The notes: generated from the letters alone by a model not told the origin. Positions 8,596 through 17,246 are shown, counted from the stretch's first letter. The stretch: DNA of 64,000 nucleotides from Streptomyces sp. NBC_00377 (GCF_036075115.1 NZ_CP107958.1:8618001-8682000); one strand, 5' to 3'. Program-made: numbers and translations.

Positions 8596-9369
8596 TCAGC
8601 GCACCGGGAAACCGAAGGAGTATCCCTGCTGCCGCAGCCACGGCAGGACCTCGCGCAGGGCCGTCACGGTCTGCGCGCGGTCCCCGCCCGCGTCGTGGAA
8701 GAGGATCGTCGGGCCGTTGGCCACCTCGTTCTTGACGTTGGCGACGATGGCCGCCGCGCCCGGCCGCTCGAAGTCCTTGGTGTCGACGTTCCAGCCCAGC
8801 GGCCGCATCCCGCGTGAGGCGGCGAGATCGCGGCTGTAGGGCGTGAAGGCACCGCCCGGCGCCCGGTAGTACATCGGCCGCACGCCCCCGGAGGCTTCGG
8901 TGATCATCCGCTCCGCGTCCAGGATCTGCTGCGACTGGTAGGAGTCCGGCTTCTTGTCCATGGCGGTGTCGTGCGAGACCGAGTGGTCGCACAGCCGGTG
9001 TCCGTCCGCCACCACGGCCTTGACCAGGTCGGGATGGGCCTGGGCCTGCGTGCCCACCATGCAGAAGGTCGCCTTCACGCCGTTCTCCCGCAGCACCTGG
9101 AGGACCTGTGGCGTCCAGACGGGGTCGGGGCCGTCGTCGATCGTGATGTTGACGCCGTGCGCGCCGCCGTCCGACGCGTGGGCGATGTCCACCGAGACCC
9201 GGGCGGGAGCCGCGGCCGAGGGGCGCGCGGAGGCGCCCGCTCCGGCCTGCCCCCCGTCGGCGGGACCGGCCTGCGCGGTCCATACCGAGGTGACGGCGGC
9301 CACCGCCGTCACCCCGACCGCTGCCGCGAGTACCCGGCCGTACCATCCCCGCCCGCCATGCCGCGCCAT
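8596..9369 (-). CDS. Secreted/membrane-anchored polysaccharide deacetylase (CE4, NodB domain)
   Basis: About 257 residues. An N-terminal signal or anchor (GRVLAAAVGVTAVAAVTSVW) precedes an Ala/Pro-rich linker and a complete NodB domain. All five motifs are visible: TIDDGPDP (catalytic base and metal Asp), HSVSHD (metal-binding His pair), RAPGG, NVDTKDF and ILFHDAGGDR (catalytic His). It should remove N- or O-acetyl groups from peptidoglycan, chitin-like polymers or xylan outside the cell in a metal-dependent manner. ATG 9369 (MARHGG) gives a normal signal peptide; longer upstream reading adds about 50 unlikely residues. Neighbours are other extracellular carbohydrate-active enzymes. Confidence 0.9.
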   Translation of the reverse strand: MARHGGRGWYGRVLAAAVGVTAVAAVTSVWTAQAGPADGGQAGAGASARPSAAAPARVSVDIAHASDGGAHGVNITIDDGPDPVWTPQVLQVLRENGVKATFCMVGTQAQAHPDLVKAVVADGHRLCDHSVSHDTAMDKKPDSYQSQQILDAERMITEASGGVRPMYYRAPGGAFTPYSRDLAASRGMRPLGWNVDTKDFERPGAAAIVANVKNEVANGPTILFHDAGGDRAQTVTALREVLPWLRQQGYSFGFPVR

Positions 9370-9558
9370 GTCTGCCCTGTTCCCGTCGTGTCCGTGGATC
9401 CCGTGCGTCCGTGGATCCCATGCAGCTGTCAGGACGGGGAAAAGGCGCGGCGGGATCCGCCTGTTACCGATCGCGGACACTTTCGCGGAGGTTCCGGGAC
9501 GTACGCGCGTCCGCGTCGGCAACGTCGGGGTGGGGACGGGCGGTTGAGGCCGTGGTGT

Positions 9559-11496
9559 TCAGGGCTGCACGGGGACGCACAGCAGGGCGGCGGGGCCCGG
9601 CGTGCTGCCGATCCGGGTGGTGAAGGCGATGCCCGCGGCGTACTCGTCGGCGGCGCACTGGCCCTTGTAGCGGCCCGGGGCGAAGTCGCCGCCGCCGTCG
9701 GCGGGCCGGTTGTCGGACCGGTCGAACCAGACGGTCCGTCCGACCCGGCCCGGCGCGCTGCGGGCGGGGACGCACAGGGCAGCCGACACGCGCTCACCGC
9801 GTCGGCTGTACCCGATGACGAACTGGCCCGCGGGGCACTGGAGTTTGGTGTAGCCGCCGGCCCAGTCGCCGCCCGCCGCGACGTACCGTTCGTCGGTGAC
9901 GACCGTCTGCGCGGTGCCCGCCGCCCGCAGATCGCCGCCGGTGGTGTCGGTGCACAGACCCCGGCCGCCGGAGTGGCCGAGGCCGATCAGCCGCAGGCCG
10001 TCGGGACACGCGGCCTTGGATGCTCCCGGGTCCCAGTCCCCGCCGGCCCGCACCCGCCGGGACTGTACGGAGTCGCCGTGGTCGGTGGTGAGCATGCGAC
10101 GGACGGAGACCTGCGCGAGGGGCCCGGTCAGGGTCGCGGACGTCATGAGGTGGTCCCAGGCGGCGCCGCGCCAGTCGGCCCGGTCGAGGATGCCGTACCG
10201 TCGTCCGGCGGTGTCGTAGCGCAGCAGCGCCCAGTCGTCGTGGCCTTCCCAGCCGACCAGGGGCCAGTAGGCGAAGTCGGCGTCGTGGTCGGCGAAGTAG
10301 TCGGTGAGGTTGCCGAACCAGGCGCGGGCGGCGGCGCCGGTCTCCTGGCCGCCGACGCCGAACTCGCTGATCCACACGGGCGCGGTGTAGTGCTGTCCCT
10401 CCGCCGTCACGAAGAAGGCCTGGTCGGTGAGGACCTGGAACAGCTGGTCGCGGGTCAGGTCCTGGTAGCGCGCGTCGTGGGTCTCGCCGATCCCGGTGGC
10501 ACCGCTGTGCCGGGGGCCGGTGTAGCCGTAGAAGTGGGCGGAGTAGACGAGCTTGTGGGCGTCCAGGAGGGTGTGCGAGAGCGTGCGGACGGGTGTGAGG
10601 GTGGGGCGCTCGTGCGGCAGCCCGTCCACGGGAACGCCGGTCCAGTTGATGCCCTCGACGACGACGAGGAGGTCGGGGTTGCCCTCGGTCAGGATGCGGT
10701 CGGCGGCGAGCTGGGCCGCGGCGTACCAGTCGTGGCCGTCGCCCAGACCCCAGTTGGGGTCGTCCAGGACGTCACGGCGCACCTCGTTGTAGAGATCGGC
10801 GCCCACGACACGGGGGTCGGCGGCATAGCGGCGGGCCATGAAGACCCAGTCGTCCGCCCACTGCCCGGTGGACTGACCGCTGTTCCAGCGTTCGTTGCCG
10901 TCCACGCCGCAGCACCAGCGGGAGGTGTTGGTGTGGTTGTTGAGAATGACCGCGAAGCCGTCCTGAGTGAGGGCGGCCACCACGGCGTCGTAGATCTGGA
11001 GGGGTGTCCTGCCGCGCAGTTGTGGGTTGGCCGAGACCGCGGTGTCCGGCACCGGCGTCGTCGTGCGGATCATCTCGTTGGAGAACGGCAGCCGGATGCT
11101 GTTGATGCCGAGCCGGTGGAAGTCGGCGAGCAGCGCGGACAGCGGGGCGCGGTCCAGTCCGAGGGGGATGCCCGAGGAGTTCTGGCCGGCGTGGTGGTTG
11201 GCGGGGTCGGCCGTGCTGCCGCTTCCCGACCACGACCCCTGGGCACCGTCCCAGTTGGCGGACTTCAGGCGGAAGCGGTTGCCCCGGGCGTCGACGATGT
11301 AGCGGCCCCGGGTGGACAGGGGCGGCTGCCAGGTGTCGGTTCCCTGGACGGCGGCCGGCCCGGCGGGTGCCTCGGAGGCGGTCGTGCCCGGCGCGGTGGT
11401 GTCCGGGCCGGCGGCGACCGCGGTCGGCGCCGGGGTCAGCAGCGTGAGAACCACGGCTGCCGATGTCAGGTACTTGACAATTCTGGAAGTCTGCAT
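9559..11496 (-). CDS. Secreted GH5 glycosidase with three C-terminal GGD[W/F] repeats
   Basis: 645 residues. A Sec signal peptide (IVKYLTSAAVVLTLLTPAPTAV) and a short linker lead into a GH5 (beta/alpha)8 domain of about residues 60-465. Visible landmarks are IVDARGNRFRLKSANWDG, GINSIRLPFSNEM, LNNHTNTSRWCC, the acid/base Glu238 in DLYNEVRRD and the nucleophile Glu378 in VWISEFGVGG. The overall look is of a cellulase/endoglycosidase-type GH5; substrate cannot be set. Residues ~473-645 are three tandem units of about 57 residues, each with GGD[WF]-x(5,6)-K-x-x-C near the start and LC near the end. The unit is unassigned, and its paired cysteines suggest a small disulfide-bonded, possibly carbohydrate-binding module. 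Start is ATG 11496. Confidence 0.87.
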   Translation of the reverse strand: MQTSRIVKYLTSAAVVLTLLTPAPTAVAAGPDTTAPGTTASEAPAGPAAVQGTDTWQPPLSTRGRYIVDARGNRFRLKSANWDGAQGSWSGSGSTADPANHHAGQNSSGIPLGLDRAPLSALLADFHRLGINSIRLPFSNEMIRTTTPVPDTAVSANPQLRGRTPLQIYDAVVAALTQDGFAVILNNHTNTSRWCCGVDGNERWNSGQSTGQWADDWVFMARRYAADPRVVGADLYNEVRRDVLDDPNWGLGDGHDWYAAAQLAADRILTEGNPDLLVVVEGINWTGVPVDGLPHERPTLTPVRTLSHTLLDAHKLVYSAHFYGYTGPRHSGATGIGETHDARYQDLTRDQLFQVLTDQAFFVTAEGQHYTAPVWISEFGVGGQETGAAARAWFGNLTDYFADHDADFAYWPLVGWEGHDDWALLRYDTAGRRYGILDRADWRGAAWDHLMTSATLTGPLAQVSVRRMLTTDHGDSVQSRRVRAGGDWDPGASKAACPDGLRLIGLGHSGGRGLCTDTTGGDLRAAGTAQTVVTDERYVAAGGDWAGGYTKLQCPAGQFVIGYSRRGERVSAALCVPARSAPGRVGRTVWFDRSDNRPADGGGDFAPGRYKGQCAADEYAAGIAFTTRIGSTPGPAALLCVPVQP

Positions 11497-11703
11497 CCGG
11501 TCCTCTGCGGGGCGCGGCGGGGGTGGCGAACGGCGACCGGCAGCCTACGAGATCCGGGCCGAGAAGTCCCTAGCCCCGCGCGGATGCGGGCCCGCGGCCG
11601 GCGGACGTCGACATGAACGGGCGGACGCTACTCGCCGTCCCCGTCAGGACGACCTGGGTGCGACACGCCGGACGGCACACGCCCACGCGCCCCCGCTCGC
11701 CGA

Positions 11704-11728
11704 CCCCCGGAGGGGCAGGCTCCGGGGG
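11704..11728 (-). terminator. Stem-loop downstream of the AMIN-like protein gene
   Basis: CCCCCGGAG (11704-11712) pairs with CTCCGGGGG (11720-11728) across a 7-nt loop, 18 bp after the stop of the leftward AMIN-like gene. The stretch 11497-11703 between it and the GH5 start shows no gene and presumably holds the GH5 promoter. Confidence 0.6.
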
Positions 11729-11745
11729 TGGGTGGCCGGTGGGTG

Positions 11746-12318
11746 TCACCAGGTGTGCGCGACGTCCACCACGAGGTGGTCGGCCAGATGCTGCACACGG
11801 AAGGGCAGGCGTGCGCGTACGCCGAGCCCGAACTGCGTCACTCCTTCGAAGCTCCCGGCGTACCGGGTGTCCCGGAAGGCGCTGTACCCGGTGATGTTCA
11901 CGCCGGGCAGCGACTGCGCCACCCGCCCCGGGTAGGTGGACGCGCCCGTCTCCGGGTTGTAGGCGGGCGCGTTCACCCGCACCTCCAGGATGGCGCCGCC
12001 GGCGACGGGGATGAGACGGCCCGACGCGTCCTGGTAGAGCCGGTCGACGTACCTGACCGAGAAGCCGAGTGCGCTGCCGCTCGCGCCCGGGACGTCGACG
12101 ACGAACCGGTCGTAACAGTCGTGGCGGCCGGTCCTGACGTTCGTCAGCGGTGTCGCCGTGCCGGCGGAGTACGTCTTGGCCAGGCTGCCCCAGCCGGTGG
12201 GGCAGGCGGTGGCGGCTCGTGGGGTGGCGGCCGGGGCGGCGGTGGCGGGGACCGCCGCCACGCCCAGTGTGGCGGTCAGAAGGGCGGCGGCGGCCCAGAC
12301 GGTTCTGCTTCGCACCAT
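11746..12318 (-). CDS. Secreted AMIN-like domain protein
   Basis: About 190 residues from ATG 12318, chosen because GGGGGAG lies 3 nt upstream; the longer TTG start at 12330 lacks a ribosome site. The signal peptide (TVWAAAALLTATLGVAAVPATA) is followed by an Ala/Pro linker and a single beta-rich domain: CPTGWGSLAKTY, HDCYDRFVVDVPG, GFSVRYVDRLYQD, GGAILEVRVNAP, and near the end GVTQFGLGVRARLPFRV. This matches the actinobacterial 'AMIN-like' secreted proteins, related in fold to the AMIN targeting domain of cell-wall amidases. Two cysteines (CPTG, DCYD) may form a disulfide. It probably binds cell-wall or other polysaccharide; no catalytic residues are evident. Nothing else is seen in 12319-12592. 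Confidence 0.75.
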   Translation of the reverse strand: MVRSRTVWAAAALLTATLGVAAVPATAAPAATPRAATACPTGWGSLAKTYSAGTATPLTNVRTGRHDCYDRFVVDVPGASGSALGFSVRYVDRLYQDASGRLIPVAGGAILEVRVNAPAYNPETGASTYPGRVAQSLPGVNITGYSAFRDTRYAGSFEGVTQFGLGVRARLPFRVQHLADHLVVDVAHTW

Positions 12319-12592
12319 GATCTCCCCCAAGGCTCTGAGTGTCGGTTATCAACTGAGACAGCCTGATTGCCCCAAAGGTTGCACTCGATCGGCAAGGAAC
12401 CGCCGGGCACGAAGCGGAATGCGGGACCGGTCGCCCGATCCGTGTCACCGGCCGGTCGCGGCGGCGGGTGCGTCCATGCATTCTGCGGCCGCCGCTTCCC
12501 GGCATCAAGACCCTGGCGAACGCTGCCGGAAGTCGGCAATGCGCCGGCCCGCGCCCGTGGCACACCACGACCCGGGGGAGCACCACGGAGGG

Positions 12593-12630
12593 TTCCGGTG
12601 CGGGGCCGCAGCGGGCGCCCCGCACCGGAA
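12593..12630 (-). terminator. Perfect stem-loop after the permease remnant
   Basis: A 14-bp perfect stem, TTCCGGTGCGGGGC (12593-12606) and GCCCCGCACCGGAA (12617-12630), with a 10-nt loop, lies 8 bp past the stop codon of the leftward permease remnant. It looks like the terminator of the formerly intact gene. Confidence 0.75.
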
Positions 12631-12638
12631 TCCGGAGG

Positions 12639-13097
12639 TCAGACGGTCGTCGCGGGCTGCCTCCGCCGGGTCAGCCGCGCCACCAGGAGTCCGAGGACCA
12701 GGACCGCGGGGACGGTCAGCCGGAGCCGGACGGACGTGGCTTCGTCGCCGCCGACGAGGGTGGTGAAGTTCTCGATGATGAGCCAGATCGCCCCGGCGAT
12801 GCCGAGTGCGCCCAGCGCCGGCGCCACCAGCGTGTTCCAGGGCCGGGTGTCGGCACGCGAGCGCCGGAAGAAGACGATCACGGAAACGGAGGTCAGGAAG
12901 TAGAGGAGCATGATGCCCAGGACGGCCACGCCGCTGAACCACGGGAAGAGGGTCAGCACCGGGTCCTTCCCCAGGAGCGCGAACGGGATGACCAGGGCCA
13001 CCGCGATCACCGTCTGGACGATGCCGGCCGCCCAGGGGGAGTGGCGCCGGTTGAGCCGGGTCAGGCGGTGCGGCAGCACTGACAGCGTCCGCTCCGG
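12639..13097 (-). pseudogene. 3' remnant of an APC-superfamily amino-acid permease
   Basis: About 150 in-frame codons with high coding bias translate into the C-terminal third of an APC-type amino-acid transporter: LPHRLTRLNRRHSPWAAGIV, as in the cytoplasmic loop of these permeases, then four hydrophobic helices (IAVALVIPFALLG, VAVLGIMLLYFLTSVSVIVFF, LVAPALGALGIAGAIWLII, VPAVLVLGLLVARL). Intact relatives have about 450-500 residues; the N-terminal two thirds, with substrate-binding helices, are absent. Upstream of about 13097 the frame loses coding character and meets the promoter region of the rightward nucleotidyltransferase gene. This is a truncation at a recombination junction and is non-functional as a transporter. 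Confidence 0.8.
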
Positions 13098-13181
13098 CCC
13101 CTGTGTGACGGGAGTCGTACGGGGTACGCGGAGCGCGTCACCGACGCGAGCGAGGCAGCGCCTGAGAACGGAGCAGCAGGG

Positions 13182-13889
13182 ATGCAGAGGGTCAATGACG
13201 CCGCCGGGGACGAGCCCGAGCCCGGTACCGCTTCCGGGCTCTTCCTGGCGGCCCGTCCGACCGGACCGCAAGCCGCCACGGTCCCGGCAATGTCCCCCCA
13301 CGGGCCGGTGGGGCCTCCCGCGCACGACCACCACCAGGCGATCCTGGAGGCGGCGAAGCAGGTCGGTTCGCTGCTGAAGCGGGGCGGCCACGCCTTCGCC
13401 CTCGCCGGGAGCGTGGCCGTGTACGCCCATGGCAGTGCGGGCCGTCTCCAGCACGACGCCGACTTCTGCGTCCGGCGCGAGGACGCCGACGCGGTCGCCG
13501 CCACCCTGAGCGAGGCCGGGCTGCTCGTCTTCGAGCCGCCGGAGGACTGGCTGTGGAAGGCGAAGTGCCTGGGCCAGGACATCGACCTCCTCTTCGAGCT
13601 GGCCCACGAGCCGGTGACGTCCGAGGTCCTGGACCGGGCCGAACAACTGCCCGTGGACTCGGTGGTCATGCCGGTGCTGTCCGCCACCGACCTGCTGCGC
13701 AGCCTGCTCGCGGCCTTCTCGGAACACCACTGCGACTTCGGCGCCGTACTTCCCATCGCCCGAGCCCTGCGGGAGAAGGTCGACTGGGAGCGGGTGCGCC
13801 GGGACTGCGAGGACGCGCCGATGGCGGCGGCCTTCCTCTATCTGCTGGAACGCCTGCGGGTGATCGCACCGACGAAGGGACGACCATGA
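13182..13889 (+). CDS. Nucleotidyltransferase-fold protein (AbiEii/MNT-like)
   Basis: 235 residues; ATG 13182 has GGAG 8 nt upstream, and an internal ATG at 13290 is an alternative. The core has the pol-beta-type nucleotidyltransferase pattern: FALAGSVAVYAHGS (Gly-Ser strand-turn), HDADFCV (paired metal-binding Asp) and DIDLLFEL (third acidic residue), then a helical C-terminal half. Such proteins transfer a nucleotide to a protein, tRNA or small molecule; many are antitoxin- or toxin-system components, but the target here is unknown. Its stop overlaps the next start by 4 bp (ATGA), so it is translationally coupled to a BON-like protein and a metallophosphoesterase. It begins about 85 bp from the broken permease gene. 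Confidence 0.75.
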   Translation: MQRVNDAAGDEPEPGTASGLFLAARPTGPQAATVPAMSPHGPVGPPAHDHHQAILEAAKQVGSLLKRGGHAFALAGSVAVYAHGSAGRLQHDADFCVRREDADAVAATLSEAGLLVFEPPEDWLWKAKCLGQDIDLLFELAHEPVTSEVLDRAEQLPVDSVVMPVLSATDLLRSLLAAFSEHHCDFGAVLPIARALREKVDWERVRRDCEDAPMAAAFLYLLERLRVIAPTKGRP

Positions 13890-14233
13890 GCGACCACCGC
13901 GCGGACACGCCACGGGCGCAGACCGGCGCCGGCGGCCCGAGCGCCACACGTCCGGCCTCCCCTCCGGGCGCCACGCCCGCGACCGAGCCCACGAACATCG
14001 AGTACCGGATCGCCTCTCTGGAGGAACGCCTCGCCGCCCGGGGACTGGGCGAGCTGGGCATGCGGGTCGAGGCGCACGGAGCGACCGTGACGGTCCGGGG
14101 AACCGTGCCCACCGCCCAGTGCCGCGAGGAACTGCTCAGCGCGGTGCACGAGGAACTGGCGGGGCTGGCCGTCCACACCGACATCCTGATCGCCGAGGTC
14201 ACCCCTCCCGGCTCTCCGGAGGAGCTGTCATGA
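13886..14233 (+). CDS. BON-like domain small protein in an NTase-phosphoesterase operon
   Basis: 115 residues, starting in the ATGA overlap with the nucleotidyltransferase gene. The first ~38 residues are Thr/Ala/Pro-rich and probably disordered. The remainder (IEYRIASLEERLAARGLGEL, then MRVEAHGATVTVRGTVPTAQ and HEELAGLAVHTDILIAEV) fits the alpha-beta-beta-alpha-beta plan of a BON domain, a small module usually tied to membrane or ligand binding. No signal peptide or membrane helix is visible, so it is probably cytoplasmic. The strict overlap with both neighbours suggests one complex or pathway. The BON call is by eye. Confidence 0.65.
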   Translation: MSDHRADTPRAQTGAGGPSATRPASPPGATPATEPTNIEYRIASLEERLAARGLGELGMRVEAHGATVTVRGTVPTAQCREELLSAVHEELAGLAVHTDILIAEVTPPGSPEELS

Positions 14234-15000
14234 TCCGCGTCGCGGCCGTCGGCGACATCCACATGGGACCCGACAGCCAGGGCCTGCTCAGGCCCGCCTT
14301 CGACACCCTGTCCGACTGCGCCGACCTGCTGCTCCTGGCCGGTGACCTCACCCGGCACGGCACCCCCGAGGAGGCCCGGGTCGTCGCCGCCGAACTGGCC
14401 GGTCTGTCCGTCCCGGTCGTCGCCGTGCTGGGCAACCACGACCACCACGACGAGAAGCCGGAAGAGGTCACGGCCATACTCCGTGACGCCGGGATCCGGG
14501 TCCTCGAAGGCGAGGGAACCGTCGTCGAGATCGAAGGCACCAGGGTCGGCGTCGCCGGCACCAAGGGATTCGGAGGAGGGTTCGCCGGGCGCTGCGGCAG
14601 CGAGTTCGGCGAGCCCCTGATGAAGGAGTTCATCCGGTACTCGCGCCGTTGCGCCGACGGACTGCGCACCGGACTCGAAGCCCTCGCGGCGCAGGGGTGC
14701 GCGGTGCGGATCGCCCTCACGCACTTCTCGCCGGTGCCCGACACGCTGGCGGGCGAACCCCCGGAGATCTATCCGTTCCTCGGCAGCTATCTGCTGGCCG
14801 AGGCGATGGACACCGCGGGCGCCGACCTCGCCGTGCACGGGCACGCGCACGCCGGCACGGAACACGGGATGACCAGCGGAGGCGTGCGGGTCCGCAACGT
14901 CGCCCAGCCGGTCATCCGCCGGGCCTTCAACGTCTACCACCTGCACGCCCAGGACACCGCCGGGCCGGTGCACGCCGGGACCGCCCGCCCGGCCGGCTGA
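14230..15000 (+). CDS. Calcineurin-like metallophosphoesterase
   Basis: 256 residues starting in an ATGA overlap with the BON-like gene. All dimetal phosphoesterase motifs are present: GDIHMG (Asp, His), GDLTRHG (bridging Asp), GNHDHH (Asn, His), ALTHFSP (His) and HGHAHAG (GHxH). The fold hydrolyses phosphomono- or diesters, including cyclic nucleotides and nucleotidylated products. It lacks a signal peptide and should be cytoplasmic. As the last gene of a cassette with a nucleotidyltransferase, it could reverse the first gene's product; this is inference. A 13-bp-stem terminator follows. Confidence 0.88.
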   Translation: MIRVAAVGDIHMGPDSQGLLRPAFDTLSDCADLLLLAGDLTRHGTPEEARVVAAELAGLSVPVVAVLGNHDHHDEKPEEVTAILRDAGIRVLEGEGTVVEIEGTRVGVAGTKGFGGGFAGRCGSEFGEPLMKEFIRYSRRCADGLRTGLEALAAQGCAVRIALTHFSPVPDTLAGEPPEIYPFLGSYLLAEAMDTAGADLAVHGHAHAGTEHGMTSGGVRVRNVAQPVIRRAFNVYHLHAQDTAGPVHAGTARPAG

Positions 15001-15079
15001 ACCCACCCGGGCAGGGGGACTCCCGGTGTCCCGGCGGCGCCGCGGGACACGGCCGGGGGGCACCGGTGGCCGGCGCCCG

Positions 15080-15108
15080 CCGTCGGCCGGGGCGGCCCCG
15101 GCCGACGG
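15080..15108. terminator. Bidirectional stem-loop between convergent genes
   Basis: CCGTCGGCCGGGG (15080-15092) and CCCCGGCCGACGG (15096-15108) form a perfect 13-bp stem with a 3-nt loop. It lies 80 bp after the phosphoesterase and 16 bp from the cyclophilin stop, serving both. Confidence 0.8.
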
Positions 15109-15123
15109 GCGGTCATGGGCCGG

Positions 15124-15621
15124 TCAGAGCTGGCCGGACTCCGCGATGGTGATCTTCGCCGAGGTGGAGCCGCTGCGCGAGCCGTAGGACTCGATCTTCT
15201 TGACGAGGGCCATGCTGTCCTCGTCGGCGACCTCGCCGAACACCACGTGCTTGCCGTCGAGCCAGTCGGTGACGATCGTGGTGATGAAGAACTGCGAGCC
15301 GTTGCTGTTGGGGCCGGCGTTGGCCATCGAGAGCAGGCCCGGCCGGTCGTGCTTGAGGGTGAAGTTCTCGTCGGCGAACTTCTCGCCGTAGATGCTCTTG
15401 CCGCCCGTTCCGTTGCCCCGGGTGAAGTCGCCGCCCTGGAGCATGAAGGCGGGGATCACGCGGTGGAAGGAGGAACCGGCGAAGCCGAAGCCCTTCTCGC
15501 CGGTGGCCAGCGCGCGGAAGTTCTCGGCCGTCTTCGGGACGACGTCGTCGAACAGGTTGAAGTTGATCCGCCCCGCGGGCTCGTCGTTGATGGTGATGTC
15601 GAAGTAGATCTTGGTGGTCAT
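15124..15621 (-). CDS. Peptidyl-prolyl cis-trans isomerase, cyclophilin type
   Basis: 165 residues, cytoplasmic, catalysing proline isomerisation during protein folding. The cyclophilin core is complete: [20 protein letters not shown] holds the catalytic Arg and the Phe/Met/Gln of the pocket, [20 protein letters not shown] the second half, and [13 protein letters not shown] contains the Trp that in human CypA contacts cyclosporin. Length matches single-domain CypA. ATG 15621 is preferred over an upstream start because AGGA lies about 9 nt before it and the family starts with a short MTTKIYFD-type end. Single gene with its own terminator. Confidence 0.95.
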   Translation of the reverse strand: MTTKIYFDITINDEPAGRINFNLFDDVVPKTAENFRALATGEKGFGFAGSSFHRVIPAFMLQGGDFTRGNGTGGKSIYGEKFADENFTLKHDRPGLLSMANAGPNSNGSQFFITTIVTDWLDGKHVVFGEVADEDSMALVKKIESYGSRSGSTSAKITIAESGQL

Positions 15622-15770
15622 GGTTCTATCCTGCACGCTCCCGTCGGCACAGCCGAATCGAGGGGGTCGTGTCGGCCCTCACAGCCTGTCGCGGTCCCCC
15701 TCGGCAGGGGCCGCGGGGGACCGGCGGGCACCGGATCGCGCCCGGCCGGGGACCGGTGACCGGGGATCGG

Positions 15771-17246
15771 TCAGTCGACCGGCCAGGTGTGGGCGGGGGC
15801 GTTGAGATGCATGTAGTCCATGTAGAGGCGCGTCATCCGCCGCAGCGCCTCGTGGCGGTCGGGGGTGGAGGCGGCGATGCGGTGCAGCGTCTCCTTCTGC
15901 CAGACGGCTCCGTTGCGACCGGTGACACACCGCTGCTCGATGATCCCGAGCAGCGGCTCCCGCCACGCGGCGTCCATGCCCGAGAGTTCCAGCCCCTGGT
16001 GCGCCAGCGGCAGCAGCCGCCGCAGAACGAGTTCGGGCACCGGCACCTCGCCCATACCGGGCCAGTACAGCCGGGCGTCGATCCCCTGCCGCGCCGCCGT
16101 GTGCAGGTTGTCCTCGGCCGCCCGGAAGGACATCCGTGACCACACCGGCCGTTCGTCCTCCACCAGGGCCCGGGTGAGGCCGTAGTAGAAGGCGCCGTTG
16201 GCGAGGGTGTCGGCGACCGTCGGACCGGCCGGCAGACAGCGGTTCTCCACCCTGACGTGCGGCTGGTCGCCCGCGACGGCGTACACCGGGCGGTTCCAGC
16301 GGTAGACGGTGCCGTTGTGCAGGGTCAGTTCGCCCAGTTCCGGAACGTCCCCTCCGGCCAGCGTCTCGCGCGGGTCCTGTTCGTCGCACAGGGGCAGCAG
16401 CGCGGGGAAGTAGCGCAGGTTCTCCTCGAAGAGGTCGAAGACGCTCGTGATCCACCGCTCCCCGAACCACACCCGGGGCCGCACTCCCTGCGCCTTGATC
16501 TCCTGCGGGCGGGTGTCGGTGGCCTGCTCGAACAGCGGGATGCGGGTCTCGTGCCAGAGCTCCCGGCCGAACAGGAACGGCGAGTTGGCCGCCAGCGCCA
16601 CCTGGACGCCGGCGATGGCCTGTGCCGCGTTCCAGTAGGGGGCGAACTCCTCGGGGGACACCTGGAGATGGAACTGCGTGCTGGTGCAGGCGGCCTCCGG
16701 AGTGATGGTGTCCGCGTAGGTCCGCAGCCGGTCGACGCCGTCCATCTCGATGTGCAGATCCTCGCCCCGAGCGGCGAACACCTGATCGTTGAGCAGCCGG
16801 TAGCGGGCGTTCTCCGACAGCGCCGACTCGCCGACGTCCTCCTGCCGCAGCGTGGGGAGAATACCGATCATGATCAGCTGCGTGCCGACCGACCTCGCCC
16901 GCTGCTCGGCGTGATTGAGCGCGGCGCGGATCTCGGCTTCCCAGGCGTCGGGGCCGCCCTGCGTCAGACGGCGCGGCGGCACGTTGATCTCCAGGTTGAA
17001 GCGGCCGAGCTCGGTGGACCAGGCGGGGTCCGCGATCGCCTCGAGGACATCGCTGTTGCGCATCGTGGGCTCGGCCCGGTCGTCGACCAGGTTCAGCTCG
17101 ATCTCCAGGCCGACCTGCGGCCGCTCGGACTCGAACCGCGACTCGCGCAGCATCTGCGCGAAGACGTCGAGGCACTCCTGCATCTTGATCCGGTACCGGC
17201 GGCGGTCCTCGCGGGTGAAGACCAGCGCCGGGACGTCACGTCCCAT
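15771..17246 (-). CDS. Glutamate-cysteine ligase family (GCS2) carboxylate-amine ligase
   Basis: 491 residues. VGLEIELNLVD carries the Glu residues that hold catalytic magnesium in the family; FNLEINVPPRRL, TSTQFHLQVSPEEF, VQVALAANSPFLFG and HVRVENRCLPAGPTVAD are further conserved blocks of the GCS2 (PF04107) ATP-grasp-like fold. It should form an amide bond between an acidic amino-acid carboxylate and an amine using ATP. It is not clearly EgtA (no ergothioneine genes nearby), and mycothiol producers do not need glutathione, so the true substrate is open. It is divergent from the downstream MFS gene with a 369-bp gap. Confidence 0.85.
   Translation of the reverse strand: MGRDVPALVFTREDRRRYRIKMQECLDVFAQMLRESRFESERPQVGLEIELNLVDDRAEPTMRNSDVLEAIADPAWSTELGRFNLEINVPPRRLTQGGPDAWEAEIRAALNHAEQRARSVGTQLIMIGILPTLRQEDVGESALSENARYRLLNDQVFAARGEDLHIEMDGVDRLRTYADTITPEAACTSTQFHLQVSPEEFAPYWNAAQAIAGVQVALAANSPFLFGRELWHETRIPLFEQATDTRPQEIKAQGVRPRVWFGERWITSVFDLFEENLRYFPALLPLCDEQDPRETLAGGDVPELGELTLHNGTVYRWNRPVYAVAGDQPHVRVENRCLPAGPTVADTLANGAFYYGLTRALVEDERPVWSRMSFRAAEDNLHTAARQGIDARLYWPGMGEVPVPELVLRRLLPLAHQGLELSGMDAAWREPLLGIIEQRCVTGRNGAVWQKETLHRIAASTPDRHEALRRMTRLYMDYMHLNAPAHTWPVD

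Noticed and set aside
12639-13949. 436-residue minus-strand protein covering the permease remnant and beyond
   Set aside because: Only the last ~150 residues resemble a permease; the rest is antisense of the nucleotidyltransferase gene.
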